This document shows, one piece after another, positions 1 through 7,342 of a stretch of DNA of 14,543 nucleotides (within the stretch, counting starts at the first letter, position 1; each line of letters starts with the position of its first letter). Source of the DNA: CAZOOA01 sp964581355 (GTDB taxonomy: Bacteria; Bacillota; Dethiobacteria; DTU022; UBA8154); NCBI GenBank assembly GCA_964581355.1, contig CAZOOA010000068.1:1-14543 (forward strand). Direction: 5' to 3'. The notes beneath the pieces were generated by a model. The model was not told the origin of the DNA. It was given only the letters and a program-made list of their open reading frames with translations, and did no database searches. Both the position numbers and the translations under genes were made by a program.

Positions 1-86
1 CCGAGGACCCCGAGGGAACCTTAGCGCCTTCCACAGAGTTACCCAGTCGCCCGGATGACAGCGCCAATACACGGTTTTTCATACTA
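1..86. repeat. End of a dispersed repeat at the left window edge
   Basis: The first 15 bases, CCGAGGACCCCGAGG, are identical in the same orientation to the last 15 bases of the window (14529-14543). The 16-mer ACGGTTTTTCATACTA at 71-86 recurs exactly at 14286-14301. I infer that this stretch is the tail of the same element whose head is at 14286-14543, either because the sequence is circular or because the contig ends in two copies of one repeat. If the ends were joined, the element would be about 329 bp with the 16-mer at both borders. This is one reason not to begin the first gene at the ATG at 55, which would lie inside the repeat. Confidence 0.55.
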
Positions 87-108
87 TGCAGAGGAGGAAT
101 TGATAAAA

Positions 109-1365
109 GTGGCCAGGACGAAGAGTTGGTGGTTTGACGATCCCGAAGTCAAGGTGCTGTTTACAGCAGGGGGTGCGTCTTCGTACCGGGGGTTGCGTTC
201 TCATTTCCTGGCGCCTCGCACCCTGGTCGGAGCGGAAGCTTTAAAAGTGTTTTTTGAATCATCGGCACCACTTTTTTCTGCCCGGAAAGTTCTGCTGGTA
301 ACCGATGCAGGGATGACCCGGGAGGCAGGGAAGATTGTTCCACTTTTTGAGCGGGCGGGCTTTAGCTGCAAGGTGTGGGCGGGGGTGGCCCCGGAGGCCC
401 CGTTGAGCTGTATTCGAGCAGGCGCCGGGGAAGCCCGGGCTTTTGAACCTGACTTGCTCCTGGCTTTTGGGGGAGGGTCAGTTATCGATGCACTAAAAGC
501 AATCTGGATATTATACGAGCGACCAGACCTGCCTTTGACCGGGGTTCATCCGCTCAAACCGATTGGCTTGCGCCAGAAAGCCCTGATGATGGCTATTCCG
601 ACTACCAGCGGCACCGGCTCCGAAAGTACCAGTGCAGCGGTGATCACCGATGACGAAGAAGATGTGCCGGTAAAAATATCCCTGATGCATCCGGAAATCG
701 TCCCCGATTTTGCTATCGTTGATTCCCGGTTTGCCCTGGGCATGCCTGCGGCGCTGGCTGCCGGCACCGGCCTGGATGCCTTAACCCATGCTGTCGAAGC
801 TTATCTCTCCACCTGGAGTACCGACTACACGGAACCTTTGGCTGTAAAGGCGGCCGACCTGGTTTTTAGCTACCTGCCCCGCTCTGTTGCCAGCGGCCAG
901 GACCGGGAAGCCCGGATGAAGGTGCATATTGCGGCCAACCTGGCCGGCCTTGCCTTCAGCAATGCTGCCCCTGGTCTGGCCCATAGCGCAGGTCATGCTT
1001 TTGGGAAGCTCTTTGAGCTCCATCACGGGATCGCAGTAGGGCTTTTTCTTCCTTATGTGCTGCAGTATCATGCCAGGGTAACATCACGGGGGGACGAAAT
1101 GGCCCAGGCTTTGGGCCTGGCGTCTGCGGAAGAAAATGCCCTGGATGTTTTTGTGAATCAAATACGAAAACTTTACCGGCAAGTAGGGGGTCCGCTTTCC
1201 GGCAAGGAAGTGGTTGCAGAAGAAGTCTTTGCCCGGCGTTTTGAAGAATTGTGTCGTGTCGCCAGTGAAGATCCGGTGACAAATGTTTCCGTCCGCCCCA
1301 TTAACGAAACCGGCTACCGCCGTTTCATGGAATCCGTCTATTGGGGCCGGGACATCGATTATTAA
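109..1365 (+). CDS. Iron-containing alcohol dehydrogenase
   Basis: This is a group III (Fe-dependent) alcohol dehydrogenase that would interconvert primary alcohols and aldehydes with NAD(P)H in the cytoplasm. Numbering from an upstream in-frame ATG at 55, the nucleotide-binding GGGS is at 139-142, followed by D145 and K148, and the IPTTSGTGSE motif follows. The metal ligands fit D241, H245, H310 and H324, in the contexts GLDALTHAVEAY and GLAHSAGH...HHG. I prefer the GTG at 109 as start, because GGAGG at 93-97 lies 11 nt upstream. The ATG at 55 has no ribosome binding site and falls in repeat DNA. A TTG at 100 is only 2 nt from GGAGG. From 109 the protein has 418 residues, somewhat longer than the typical 380-390. 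The stop codon TAA overlaps the ribosome binding site of the aldehyde oxidoreductase 12 nt downstream, so the two are almost certainly cotranscribed. The physiological substrate cannot be told. Confidence 0.93.
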   Translation: MARTKSWWFDDPEVKVLFTAGGASSYRGLRSHFLAPRTLVGAEALKVFFESSAPLFSARKVLLVTDAGMTREAGKIVPLFERAGFSCKVWAGVAPEAPLSCIRAGAGEARAFEPDLLLAFGGGSVIDALKAIWILYERPDLPLTGVHPLKPIGLRQKALMMAIPTTSGTGSESTSAAVITDDEEDVPVKISLMHPEIVPDFAIVDSRFALGMPAALAAGTGLDALTHAVEAYLSTWSTDYTEPLAVKAADLVFSYLPRSVASGQDREARMKVHIAANLAGLAFSNAAPGLAHSAGHAFGKLFELHHGIAVGLFLPYVLQYHARVTSRGDEMAQALGLASAEENALDVFVNQIRKLYRQVGGPLSGKEVVAEEVFARRFEELCRVASEDPVTNVSVRPINETGYRRFMESVYWGRDIDY

Positions 1366-1377
1366 GGGGGGATAGAG

Positions 1378-3165
1378 ATGTTCGCTGTGCATGGAAAAGT
1401 GCTGGAAATAGATCTGGAAAAACGGGAATACAGTGAAGCCCGGGTAGATGAAGCCCTGTATCGGGAGTACCTGGGAGGTGCCAGCCTGGCCTGCCGCCTG
1501 ACAGCTGAGCGGTTAGTCCGGGCGGGAGACCCCTTCAGCCCGGACAATGTGCTTTCCTTTATGACCGGTCCTTTTAACGGGACCCGGCTGACATCCACCG
1601 GTCGACAGGCCGTAACAGCCCTTTCGCCTCTGACCGGTTACTGGGGCGAAGCAACAGGAGGCGGGCTTTTGGCACAAAACCTGAAAGGGTGCGGCTATGA
1701 TGGCGTGTTGATTAGCGGAAAATCTTCTGCACCACTTTACCTGTATATTCATGAAGAAGGGGTGGAATTTAGGGATGCCAGCCACCTCTGGGGCCTGGAA
1801 ACCTTTGAAACCTTCGACCGGGTTGTGGAGGAAACCGATAAAAGAGCCCAGGTGGCAGCTATCGGTCCTGCTGGAGAGTCCCTGGTCCGTTACGCCTGTA
1901 TTCTCCGCAGCGGAGGCGGTGTTTCAGGACGCTGCGGCATGGGAGCGGTGATGGGGGATAAAAACCTGAAAGCTGTTGCCTTTAGGGGGACGAAGCGGCC
2001 TCCCCTGGCAAATGAAGATGTTTTCCGGTTTATTTCCGGGGAAATCTTTCGGGAAGTGGAGCATAAAGGTGATTTTTTGCGGGAATACGGGACATTGGGT
2101 TACATCGATGTAGGTATGTACTTCGGGGATGTCCCGGACCGCTATTTTACCAGCGGGGTATTTCCTGTGGAAAAAGTAACGGCCACCACCATGCGCCAGC
2201 AGTACCAGGTTAAGGCTTATTCTTGCTGTGCCTGCGCCATCTCCTGTAAACGCAAGACCCGCATGGAGAAACAGGGGTTGGTCATGAGCGGACCCGAATA
2301 TGAATCGGCGGTAGCCCTGGGGCCTCTGTGCGGCATTTATGATTTAGAGGCCATTAACCTGGCCAGCCATCTCTGTGACCGCCTGGGCCTGGATACAATT
2401 TCCGCAGGGGTCACCCTGGCTTTTGCTGCCTACTTGCTGGAACAAGGCCAGGTTCAGCCAGGCGATGTGGGATTTTCGTTTGCTTTCGGCGATACCAGGG
2501 CCATGATGAACTTGCTGGAAGCCATAGCCTACAAACAAGAAGGAGCAGCCCTGTTGGGCGAAGGAGTAAGGCGGATGGCGCAGGAGCTGGGCGTGGATCC
2601 CGGGCTGGCTGCCCATGTCAAGGGGCTGGAGATTCCCATGCATGAACCCAGGGCTTTCGAGGGATTGGCTTTAACTTATGCCACCGGATCGCGAGGTGCC
2701 TGTCACCAGCGGGGGGATTTTTACATGGTCGAACTGGGCCAGGTTGAAAAGCCGGAAGCATTGGGCCTGGAGCCGGGGAACCGGTTTAACGTTCAGGGCC
2801 GGACCCACCAGGTTATTACCATGCAGGATTACCGGGAAGTTTTCAATGCGCTGGTGATGTGCAATTATGCTTCACTACCCATTGATGTTCTGACCAACCT
2901 GTTAATGACAGCTACTGGCTGGGAGCTAACTTTTGATGATGTCCTGGGTATGGGGAAAAACAGTATGGACATTAAGCGGGAACTGAACGTCCGCCTGGGC
3001 TTGAGGCCGGATGAAGACCAGCTGCCTGAAATAGTAACCCGGCCGTTACCCGAAGGAGGGGCGGCAGAAAAAGAATTGGAACTGGAAGGCCTGCTCCAGG
3101 AATATTACCGGGAGCGGGGTTGGGACCCCGAAAGCGGATTTCCGGCTGAAAAGAAGCTGGATTAA
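1378..3165 (+). CDS. aor: Tungsten-type aldehyde:ferredoxin oxidoreductase
   Basis: This enzyme of the AOR family oxidises aldehydes to carboxylic acids, or reduces acids, with ferredoxin as electron carrier, using a tungsten (or molybdenum) bis-pterin cofactor and one [4Fe-4S] cluster. The length of 595 residues is close to the usual 600-620. The cluster motif C-x2-C-x3-C is C283, C286 and C290 (C284 is extra), and the distant fourth ligand is C495 in VMCNYAS. The pterin-site signature around ATGSRGACH, with C442, is present after HEPRAFEG. The N-terminal pterin-binding domain is complete. The start ATG is preceded by AAGGGGGG at 1364-1371. With the upstream alcohol dehydrogenase it forms a two-gene alcohol/aldehyde/acid module. 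Members of this family vary in substrate (AOR, FOR, GOR, benzoyl-type), and the sequence does not decide between them. Confidence 0.95.
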   Translation: MFAVHGKVLEIDLEKREYSEARVDEALYREYLGGASLACRLTAERLVRAGDPFSPDNVLSFMTGPFNGTRLTSTGRQAVTALSPLTGYWGEATGGGLLAQNLKGCGYDGVLISGKSSAPLYLYIHEEGVEFRDASHLWGLETFETFDRVVEETDKRAQVAAIGPAGESLVRYACILRSGGGVSGRCGMGAVMGDKNLKAVAFRGTKRPPLANEDVFRFISGEIFREVEHKGDFLREYGTLGYIDVGMYFGDVPDRYFTSGVFPVEKVTATTMRQQYQVKAYSCCACAISCKRKTRMEKQGLVMSGPEYESAVALGPLCGIYDLEAINLASHLCDRLGLDTISAGVTLAFAAYLLEQGQVQPGDVGFSFAFGDTRAMMNLLEAIAYKQEGAALLGEGVRRMAQELGVDPGLAAHVKGLEIPMHEPRAFEGLALTYATGSRGACHQRGDFYMVELGQVEKPEALGLEPGNRFNVQGRTHQVITMQDYREVFNALVMCNYASLPIDVLTNLLMTATGWELTFDDVLGMGKNSMDIKRELNVRLGLRPDEDQLPEIVTRPLPEGGAAEKELELEGLLQEYYRERGWDPESGFPAEKKLD

Positions 3166-3200
3166 CCGAGTGGCAAAAGGGACCGGAAATGGCTTTTTTA

Positions 3201-3368
3201 TTCCCTTCCCTTCCCTTCCCTTCCCTTCCCTTCCNNNNNNNNNNNNNNNNNNNNNNNNNNNNNNNNNNNNNNNNNNNNNNNNNNNNNNNNNNNNNNNNNN
3301 NNNNNNNNNNNNNNNNNNNNNNNNNNNNNNNNNNTTCCCTTCCCTTCCCTTCCCTTCCCTTCCCTTCC
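3201..3368. repeat. TTCCC pentanucleotide array interrupted by an assembly gap
   Basis: At 3201-3234 and 3335-3368 there are 34-nt runs of TTCCC units (6.8 copies each), with 100 N between them. The array is pure pyrimidine on the plus strand. The minus strand reads GGGAA repeatedly, which is a textbook G-quadruplex pattern (GGG tracts separated by AA), and the purine/pyrimidine mirror symmetry also permits triplex DNA. It starts 35 nt after the AOR stop, between convergent genes. The true array length is unknown. Confidence 0.95.
3235..3334. other. Scaffold gap of 100 N
   Basis: Exactly 100 undetermined bases lie in the middle of the TTCCC array. The round number suggests a placeholder of unknown true size, and identical 34-nt edges on both sides suggest that reads failed to span the array. 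Open reading frames crossing it have no meaning. Confidence 0.97.
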
Positions 3369-3445
3369 TTGAAAGAGATCCGCTTCCCTGACTTGGCGAC
3401 CCTGCAAGCGGTACGAAAGCGTTTGGCGAATGGTTTTTCATCTTG

Positions 3446-3521
3446 AAGACCCGGCTCCTGTTTCCTTTCCACTGTGCTTTTTCAGAAGCATCCAGTGTTA
3501 GGGAAGGAAAAGCCGGGTCTT
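3446..3521. repeat. Long imperfect hairpin between convergent genes
   Basis: An 11-bp perfect outer stem pairs AAGACCCGGCT (3446-3456) with AGCCGGGTCTT (3511-3521). After a CCTG bulge on the left, TTTCCTTTCC (3461-3470) pairs with GGGAAGGAAA (3501-3510), with one T-G wobble. ACTG/CAGT and TGC/GCA then close a 10-nt loop. This is about 28 base pairs in 76 nt. It lies between the convergent AOR and nitroreductase genes, so a bidirectional transcription barrier is possible. Neither side has a clear T-run directly after the stem, so it is not a standard intrinsic terminator. A small mobile or REP-like element is an alternative. Confidence 0.6.
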
Positions 3522-3548
3522 AAGTTCTTATCAGGCGTTTTTTCCAGC

Positions 3549-4085
3549 TTACTTAATATTTTGTCCCCATTTTTCTTCGAACGCGATTTCGGAGAGGTCT
3601 TTTCGGGGAGTGGGTTTGGCTTCTTTGTCGGGATACCCCAGGGGAGTCAGGGCTACAACACGGAACGCATCCGGCACATCGCATGCTTTGCGGATGGCTG
3701 CTTCGTCCATCCAGGCTACCCAGCAGGTGCCCAACCCTTCAGCATGAGCAGCAAGCACCAGCTGCTGCATGGCTATCCCTACATCCAGGAGATAATAATC
3801 CTTTCCTTCAATACTCCCTGAGGCCTCGGGATCAGCGCAGGCAACTACCACAACAGGTGCATTGGCCACGGCCTTGGCCGCCGGATTGCCTTCCGGTAAA
3901 GAATCGGCCAGCTCCTTTTTCCGGTCTGCATCCTTAACCACCAGGAAACGCCAGCATTGCTTGTTAGCCCATGATGGGGCTGCCCGGGCTGCATCCAGCA
4001 GCTTTACAAGCGTATCCTGTGGAACAGGATCGGGTTTATACTTCCTTATGCTTCGCCGGTCGTTAATCGCAGTGTAAAGATCCAT
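3549..4085 (-). CDS. Nitroreductase family protein (FMN-dependent)
   Basis: A protein of 178 residues, of usual length for the compact nitroreductase family, whose members use FMN and NAD(P)H to reduce nitro groups, quinones, enones or flavins. The N-terminal FMN-phosphate motif RRSIRKY is at residues 10-16, followed by AARAAPSWANKQCWRFLVV, as usual for the first FMN-binding loop. GLGTCWVAW in the C-terminal half is the second conserved flavin region, and the ending TPRKDLSEIAFEEKWG is common in clostridial members. The ATG is preceded on its strand by AAGGGGTG about 11 nt upstream. The gene stands alone, convergent with AOR and divergent from the cyclotransferase-like gene. Substrate and role cannot be told. 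Confidence 0.92.
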   Translation of the reverse strand: MDLYTAINDRRSIRKYKPDPVPQDTLVKLLDAARAAPSWANKQCWRFLVVKDADRKKELADSLPEGNPAAKAVANAPVVVVACADPEASGSIEGKDYYLLDVGIAMQQLVLAAHAEGLGTCWVAWMDEAAIRKACDVPDAFRVVALTPLGYPDKEAKPTPRKDLSEIAFEEKWGQNIK

Positions 4086-4162
4086 CTTTTCACAACACCC
4101 CTTTTTTTTCTTGCTTATACTCTACTTCGACAGATGCCAACTAAATCCTTCCAAAAAACCTT

Positions 4163-4168
4163 TATAAT
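4163..4168 (+). promoter_or_regulatory. Isolated TATAAT box in the 4086-4413 intergenic region
   Basis: A perfect TATAAT occurs on the plus strand, but I see no convincing -35 box 16-18 nt upstream. It lies upstream of the terminator-like hairpin at 4279-4305, so a short RNA of about 130 nt is conceivable. This is weak evidence. I see no convincing gene in the rest of this 328-nt spacer. Confidence 0.15.
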
Positions 4169-4278
4169 CTGTGTGAAGCGGAAATCACCTGGCCAGCTCG
4201 GGTCCCCTTCCGCCTTTCCCTTTCCCTTGCTTTACTTTAGTTTTCCAGCGAAAAAAGAGCGAAAAAGTAAGTCTGTTC

Positions 4279-4305
4279 GTTGCGGACTGCCGTGGCAACT
4301 TTTTT
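4279..4305 (+). terminator. Terminator-like hairpin with T-run
   Basis: GTTGC at 4279-4283 pairs with GCAAC at 4295-4299, and six T follow directly (4300-4305), then C and four more T. An alternative inner pairing is CGG/CCG around an ACTG loop. The stem is only 5 bp, and no plus-strand gene lies directly upstream, so what it would terminate is unclear. Confidence 0.35.
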
Positions 4306-4323
4306 CTTTTGCCAGGGAAGGGA

Positions 4324-4351
4324 TTGGGAATTTAAAGTCTAATTGTATATA
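4324..4351 (+). promoter_or_regulatory. Possible sigma-A promoter for the downstream cluster
   Basis: TTGGGA at 4324-4329 and TATATA at 4346-4351 are 16 nt apart in an AT-rich stretch about 60 nt before the cyclotransferase-like start. Both boxes deviate from consensus (TTGACA, TATAAT). It would serve the plus-strand genes beginning at 4414. Confidence 0.35.
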
Positions 4352-4413
4352 TGATTCCTGTATATATTGCTTTTAGCAACGGGTGTACGGATGGAAGGGT
4401 TGTTTGGATAAAC

Positions 4414-4782
4414 GTGACAGATAAAGTGTTTGTTTACGGCACACTTCAACAAGAAAATACAAATTATAGTTTATTACAGGAAAGCACTTGCCTGGGGCGG
4501 GGCACCCTCCACGATCTGGCTCTTTATGACGTGAATCCCTGGTATCCCGGTGCTGTCAGATGCCCGGGGAAAAAGGTGCTGGGGGAGGTTTACGAAGTCA
4601 GCCCGGCGGTGCTTTCACAACTGGACCTCCTGGAGAACAACGGGGTTCTTTACCAGCGGGAGATGATGCCCGTTGTTCTGGAACCCAGCGGTGAGAAGGT
4701 AGAGGCATGGGTTTACCTGTGGCTGGGCAATGTAACCGAAAAGAAAGAAGTGCCCTTGCACAGGCAGCCCTGGAAAGGATAG
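4414..4782 (+). CDS. Gamma-glutamylcyclotransferase-like (AIG2/GGACT family) protein
   Basis: A small protein of 122 residues from the GTG at 4414. The family has a beta-barrel fold and typically releases 5-oxoproline from gamma-glutamyl amino compounds. The family start VFVYGTL lies at residues 5-11, and the substrate-binding G-T-L loop follows directly. The conserved LDxxE segment (LDLLENNGVLYQRE) provides the catalytic glutamate, and the usual Y-x-R follows. The open frame extends upstream to 4351, but the family normally begins just before VYGTL, so GTG 4414 is preferred even though the nearest Shine-Dalgarno-like sequence (GGAAGGG, about 4393-4399) is rather far away. It is the first of several plus-strand genes and is 57 nt from the carbamoyltransferase-like gene. 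The substrate is unknown, and many bacterial members have not been characterised. Confidence 0.82.
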   Translation: MTDKVFVYGTLQQENTNYSLLQESTCLGRGTLHDLALYDVNPWYPGAVRCPGKKVLGEVYEVSPAVLSQLDLLENNGVLYQREMMPVVLEPSGEKVEAWVYLWLGNVTEKKEVPLHRQPWKG

Positions 4783-4839
4783 GGCTGAAATAGATGCTTT
4801 CCCGGCTTAAATACGTAAAAAGGAGTGGAGAGTCTGACT

Positions 4840-5853
4840 ATGTCACAACAGCGCCCACAAATTTTTCATTGTTTGAATTCACGCCAGTTTTCCCGGCAGT
4901 TTGTAGAAGAAGCCTGCCATTTGGCTGACCTGACCCGGGAAATAGCCAAAACCAAAAAAGGCATGGAGTTTTTATCTACCGTCTTACAAGATAAACGCGC
5001 CATGCTCTATTTTGCCCAACCTTCCACACGCACATTCCTTTCTTTTTACAGTGCCTGTCAGATACTGGGCATTCCCTGCGCAGAGGTCCGTGATACCCGG
5101 ACTTCTTCGGAAGTAAAAGGTGAATCGGAGGAGGATACCGTCCGCACCTTTTCTTCATTTTTTGACCTGATTATCATGCGGCACTACAGGGCCGGTTTTG
5201 CCGAAACGATAGCTGAGCTGCTGGATGGGACAGACCGGACTGTGCCTGTGATCAATGCCGGTTCCGGGAAAGACCAACATCCCACCCAGGCCTTGCTGGA
5301 CATTTATACGCTGAAACGCTGTTTTGAGTCCTACGGGGGGATTGATGGAAAAAAGATTGCCTTTGTCGGGGACCTGCTGCGCGGACGCACCATCCGCTCC
5401 CTCTCTCTGCTGTTAAGCAGGTTTCATGATGTCGAAATGTACTTTGTGGCCCCTCCTGGTTTTCAGACGGGTAGAGATATCTTAAATCTGCTGGAAAAGG
5501 AAGGGGTTTACTTTACCCTGGAAGATGATCTTGAGTCAGTAATTTCACGGGTTGACGCTATTTACATGACCCGTCTTCAAGATGAGTGGGATAAAGAGGA
5601 AGGAACAGAAAGTGAGATCGATTTGAACCGGTATTCTTTTCGGGAGCATCATTTAAAGTTGTTAAAACCCCACGCCGTCCTGCTGCACCCTTTGCCCCGT
5701 CGGGGCGAGATCGCCCCCGAGGTGGATCGGGATCCCCGGGCCGTCTACTGGTGGCAGGTCCGTAACGGCATGTGGATCCGCGTAGCCCTTGTAGCCATGA
5801 TTTTTGAGCGCCAGGATCAGATATATTCGTATCATCAAGCTCATTTTGCTTAA
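4840..5853 (+). CDS. Aspartate/ornithine carbamoyltransferase family protein, ATCase-like
   Basis: A protein of 337 residues that resembles the catalytic chain of aspartate carbamoyltransferase, which makes carbamoyl-aspartate for pyrimidines. Carbamoyl-phosphate residues are present: STRT at 62-65, HPTQ at 147-150, and the 80s-loop motif KGESEEDT. The second domain has GDLLRGRT, the TRLQ motif typical of ATCase, HPLPR at 283-287, and QVRNGMWIR near the end. OTCase would show a different amino-acid loop, so ATCase is favoured. It is about 25 residues longer than usual ATCases, with extra N-terminal sequence before STRT and an acidic insert after TRLQ. An in-frame GTG at 4825 exists, but ATG 4840 with GGAG at 4827-4830 is better placed. 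No other pyr genes are nearby; the neighbours are a cyclotransferase-like protein and a methylamine-type methyltransferase. It could be a specialised paralogue rather than PyrB. Confidence 0.85.
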   Translation: MSQQRPQIFHCLNSRQFSRQFVEEACHLADLTREIAKTKKGMEFLSTVLQDKRAMLYFAQPSTRTFLSFYSACQILGIPCAEVRDTRTSSEVKGESEEDTVRTFSSFFDLIIMRHYRAGFAETIAELLDGTDRTVPVINAGSGKDQHPTQALLDIYTLKRCFESYGGIDGKKIAFVGDLLRGRTIRSLSLLLSRFHDVEMYFVAPPGFQTGRDILNLLEKEGVYFTLEDDLESVISRVDAIYMTRLQDEWDKEEGTESEIDLNRYSFREHHLKLLKPHAVLLHPLPRRGEIAPEVDRDPRAVYWWQVRNGMWIRVALVAMIFERQDQIYSYHQAHFA

Positions 5854-5882
5854 ACACCTGAAAACCTTCTGGAGGTGGTCCC

Positions 5883-7322
5883 GTGAACCGGTTTCGTTCT
5901 CATGACCTGGGGCTGAACCCTCTGCTTTTGAACTGGCTTCATCCTGCTCAGTTGGAAGAAATTCACCAGGCCTCCCTGGAACTGCTGGAGCGGACCGGGG
6001 TTCGCGTGGAACACCAGGAAGCTGCCGGTCTGTTAAAAGAAGCGGGATGCATTGTCCGCGACCGGGTTGCCCGCATACCGGCCTGGCTGGTTGAGGCTTG
6101 TATTCGTCAGGCGCCGGGAATGATTCCCCTGTACAGTCCAGGAGGAGAAAAATCCTTGACTGTTAAGGCTCGCAATTCATACTTTGGCCCGGGTTCAGGC
6201 CTTGCCTGTCACCTGGACCTGGATTCCGGAGAACGTCGAAGGACTGTCAGGCAAGATCTGACCCATGCAGCTATCCTGCTCAATGCGCTGCCCCGGTATG
6301 ATTTTGTGATGAGTTATGGGGCTCCCTCTGACTGCCCTGCAGACAAAGTGGATCTTTACCAGTTTGAGGCGATGCTATTACACTGCAGCAAGCCAGTTTT
6401 TTTTGCCTCGGCAACGGAAGAAAACACCCGCAAGATCATTGAAATGGCCTCTATTGCTGTTGGAGGCGTCAGGGAACTGGAGCAGGCGCCTTTTCTCGTT
6501 TATTCTTATCAGCCTGAAGTTCCCCTGGTCTATACCCACGATGGGCTGAGCCGGGTTTTTTGCTGCCTGGAATACAAGATTCCTGTAATCTTTGCTCCCA
6601 CTGCTGTAGCAGGCCAGACCAGCCCTGTTACCAAGGCAGGCACCGTTTTACAGGTAAACGCCGGAAACCTGGCCGGGGTTGTGCTCGCCCAGTTGAAAAA
6701 AAAGGGTGCTTCGGTGATCCTGGGGAGCAGGGCAGCGTCCCTGGACATGAAGACTTCTTCCATCCTCCGTGGTTCCCCCGATACTTTTATCCAGCAGGGC
6801 CTGACCACACAGCTGGCTCACTTCTATGGTCTCCCCGGTTTCTCTGAGGCGGGATGCAGCAATGCCCCTGTGCCCTGTGCCCAGGCCGGGATGGAGGCAG
6901 GGATGAGCATCTTGCTGGCCACTTTGAACGGCTCCAACCTGACCCACAACCTGGGTGCCCTGGATGGCGGGACAACGGGCTCCCTGCCCTTTTTAGTCAT
7001 GTGCCATGAATACATAGGAGCAGCCCGGCATTTGGGAGCGGGGGCAAGCATGGACCGGGAAAGACTGGCCCTGGATGTGCTGCAAGAAGCAGGTCCAGGC
7101 GGGAACTTTGCCGGGAGCAGGCATACAATTAATTATTTCAAAAGCGAAAACTGGATGCCGGAGACGTTGAACCGGCAACCCTGGGAGACGTGGGAAGAGC
7201 AGGGAAAAAAGGATTCCTTTGTTCTGGCCCGGGAAAAAGTCCAGAAAATATTATCTGAAACCTCCTCGAGCTTGCTGTCTGACGAAAAAAAACACCGCAT
7301 CAGGCAAGTTGCTAGCAGGTGA
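5883..7322 (+). CDS. MttB-family trimethylamine/glycine betaine corrinoid methyltransferase
   Basis: A protein of 479 residues of the MttB superfamily (COG5598), whose members move a methyl group from a quaternary or tertiary amine to a corrinoid protein. The family pattern is present throughout: NSYFGPGSGLACHLDLDSGERR near the N-terminus, GSRAASLDMKTSSILRGSPD mid-protein, then AQAGMEAGMSILLA, GALDGGTTGS, and PGGNFAGSRHT followed by ENWMPETLNRQPWETWEEQG. There is no in-frame TAG, so it is not a pyrrolysine enzyme like methanogen MttB. It belongs with the non-pyrrolysine homologues, of which MtgB of Desulfitobacterium is a known glycine betaine methyltransferase. The GTG start has a strong GGAGGTGG 5 nt upstream. 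No corrinoid protein, second methyltransferase or RamA-type activase gene is in the window. The quaternary-amine transporter immediately downstream supports a betaine-like substrate by inference. Confidence 0.92.
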   Translation: MNRFRSHDLGLNPLLLNWLHPAQLEEIHQASLELLERTGVRVEHQEAAGLLKEAGCIVRDRVARIPAWLVEACIRQAPGMIPLYSPGGEKSLTVKARNSYFGPGSGLACHLDLDSGERRRTVRQDLTHAAILLNALPRYDFVMSYGAPSDCPADKVDLYQFEAMLLHCSKPVFFASATEENTRKIIEMASIAVGGVRELEQAPFLVYSYQPEVPLVYTHDGLSRVFCCLEYKIPVIFAPTAVAGQTSPVTKAGTVLQVNAGNLAGVVLAQLKKKGASVILGSRAASLDMKTSSILRGSPDTFIQQGLTTQLAHFYGLPGFSEAGCSNAPVPCAQAGMEAGMSILLATLNGSNLTHNLGALDGGTTGSLPFLVMCHEYIGAARHLGAGASMDRERLALDVLQEAGPGGNFAGSRHTINYFKSENWMPETLNRQPWETWEEQGKKDSFVLAREKVQKILSETSSSLLSDEKKHRIRQVASR

Positions 7323-7342
7323 TACAAATAATATGGAGAAAT

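Noticed and set aside
55..108. ATG at 55 as the start of the alcohol dehydrogenase
   Set aside because: It has no ribosome binding site and lies in DNA repeated at the right edge. GTG 109 has GGAGG at a good distance.
3201..3368. CRISPR array
   Set aside because: The units are 5-nt tandem repeats without spacers, and no cas genes are present. No CRISPR-like array is seen elsewhere in the window.
3170..3472. Frames on both strands that span the N run
   Set aside because: They exist only because a pentanucleotide array and undetermined bases lack stop codons.
4134..4376. 80-codon frame upstream of the cyclotransferase-like gene
   Set aside because: It has low-complexity Ser/Phe/Lys composition, no family resemblance and no ribosome binding site, and it runs across the terminator-like hairpin.
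5883..7322. Pyrrolysine in the MttB homologue
   Set aside because: The frame contains no in-frame TAG over its full family length.
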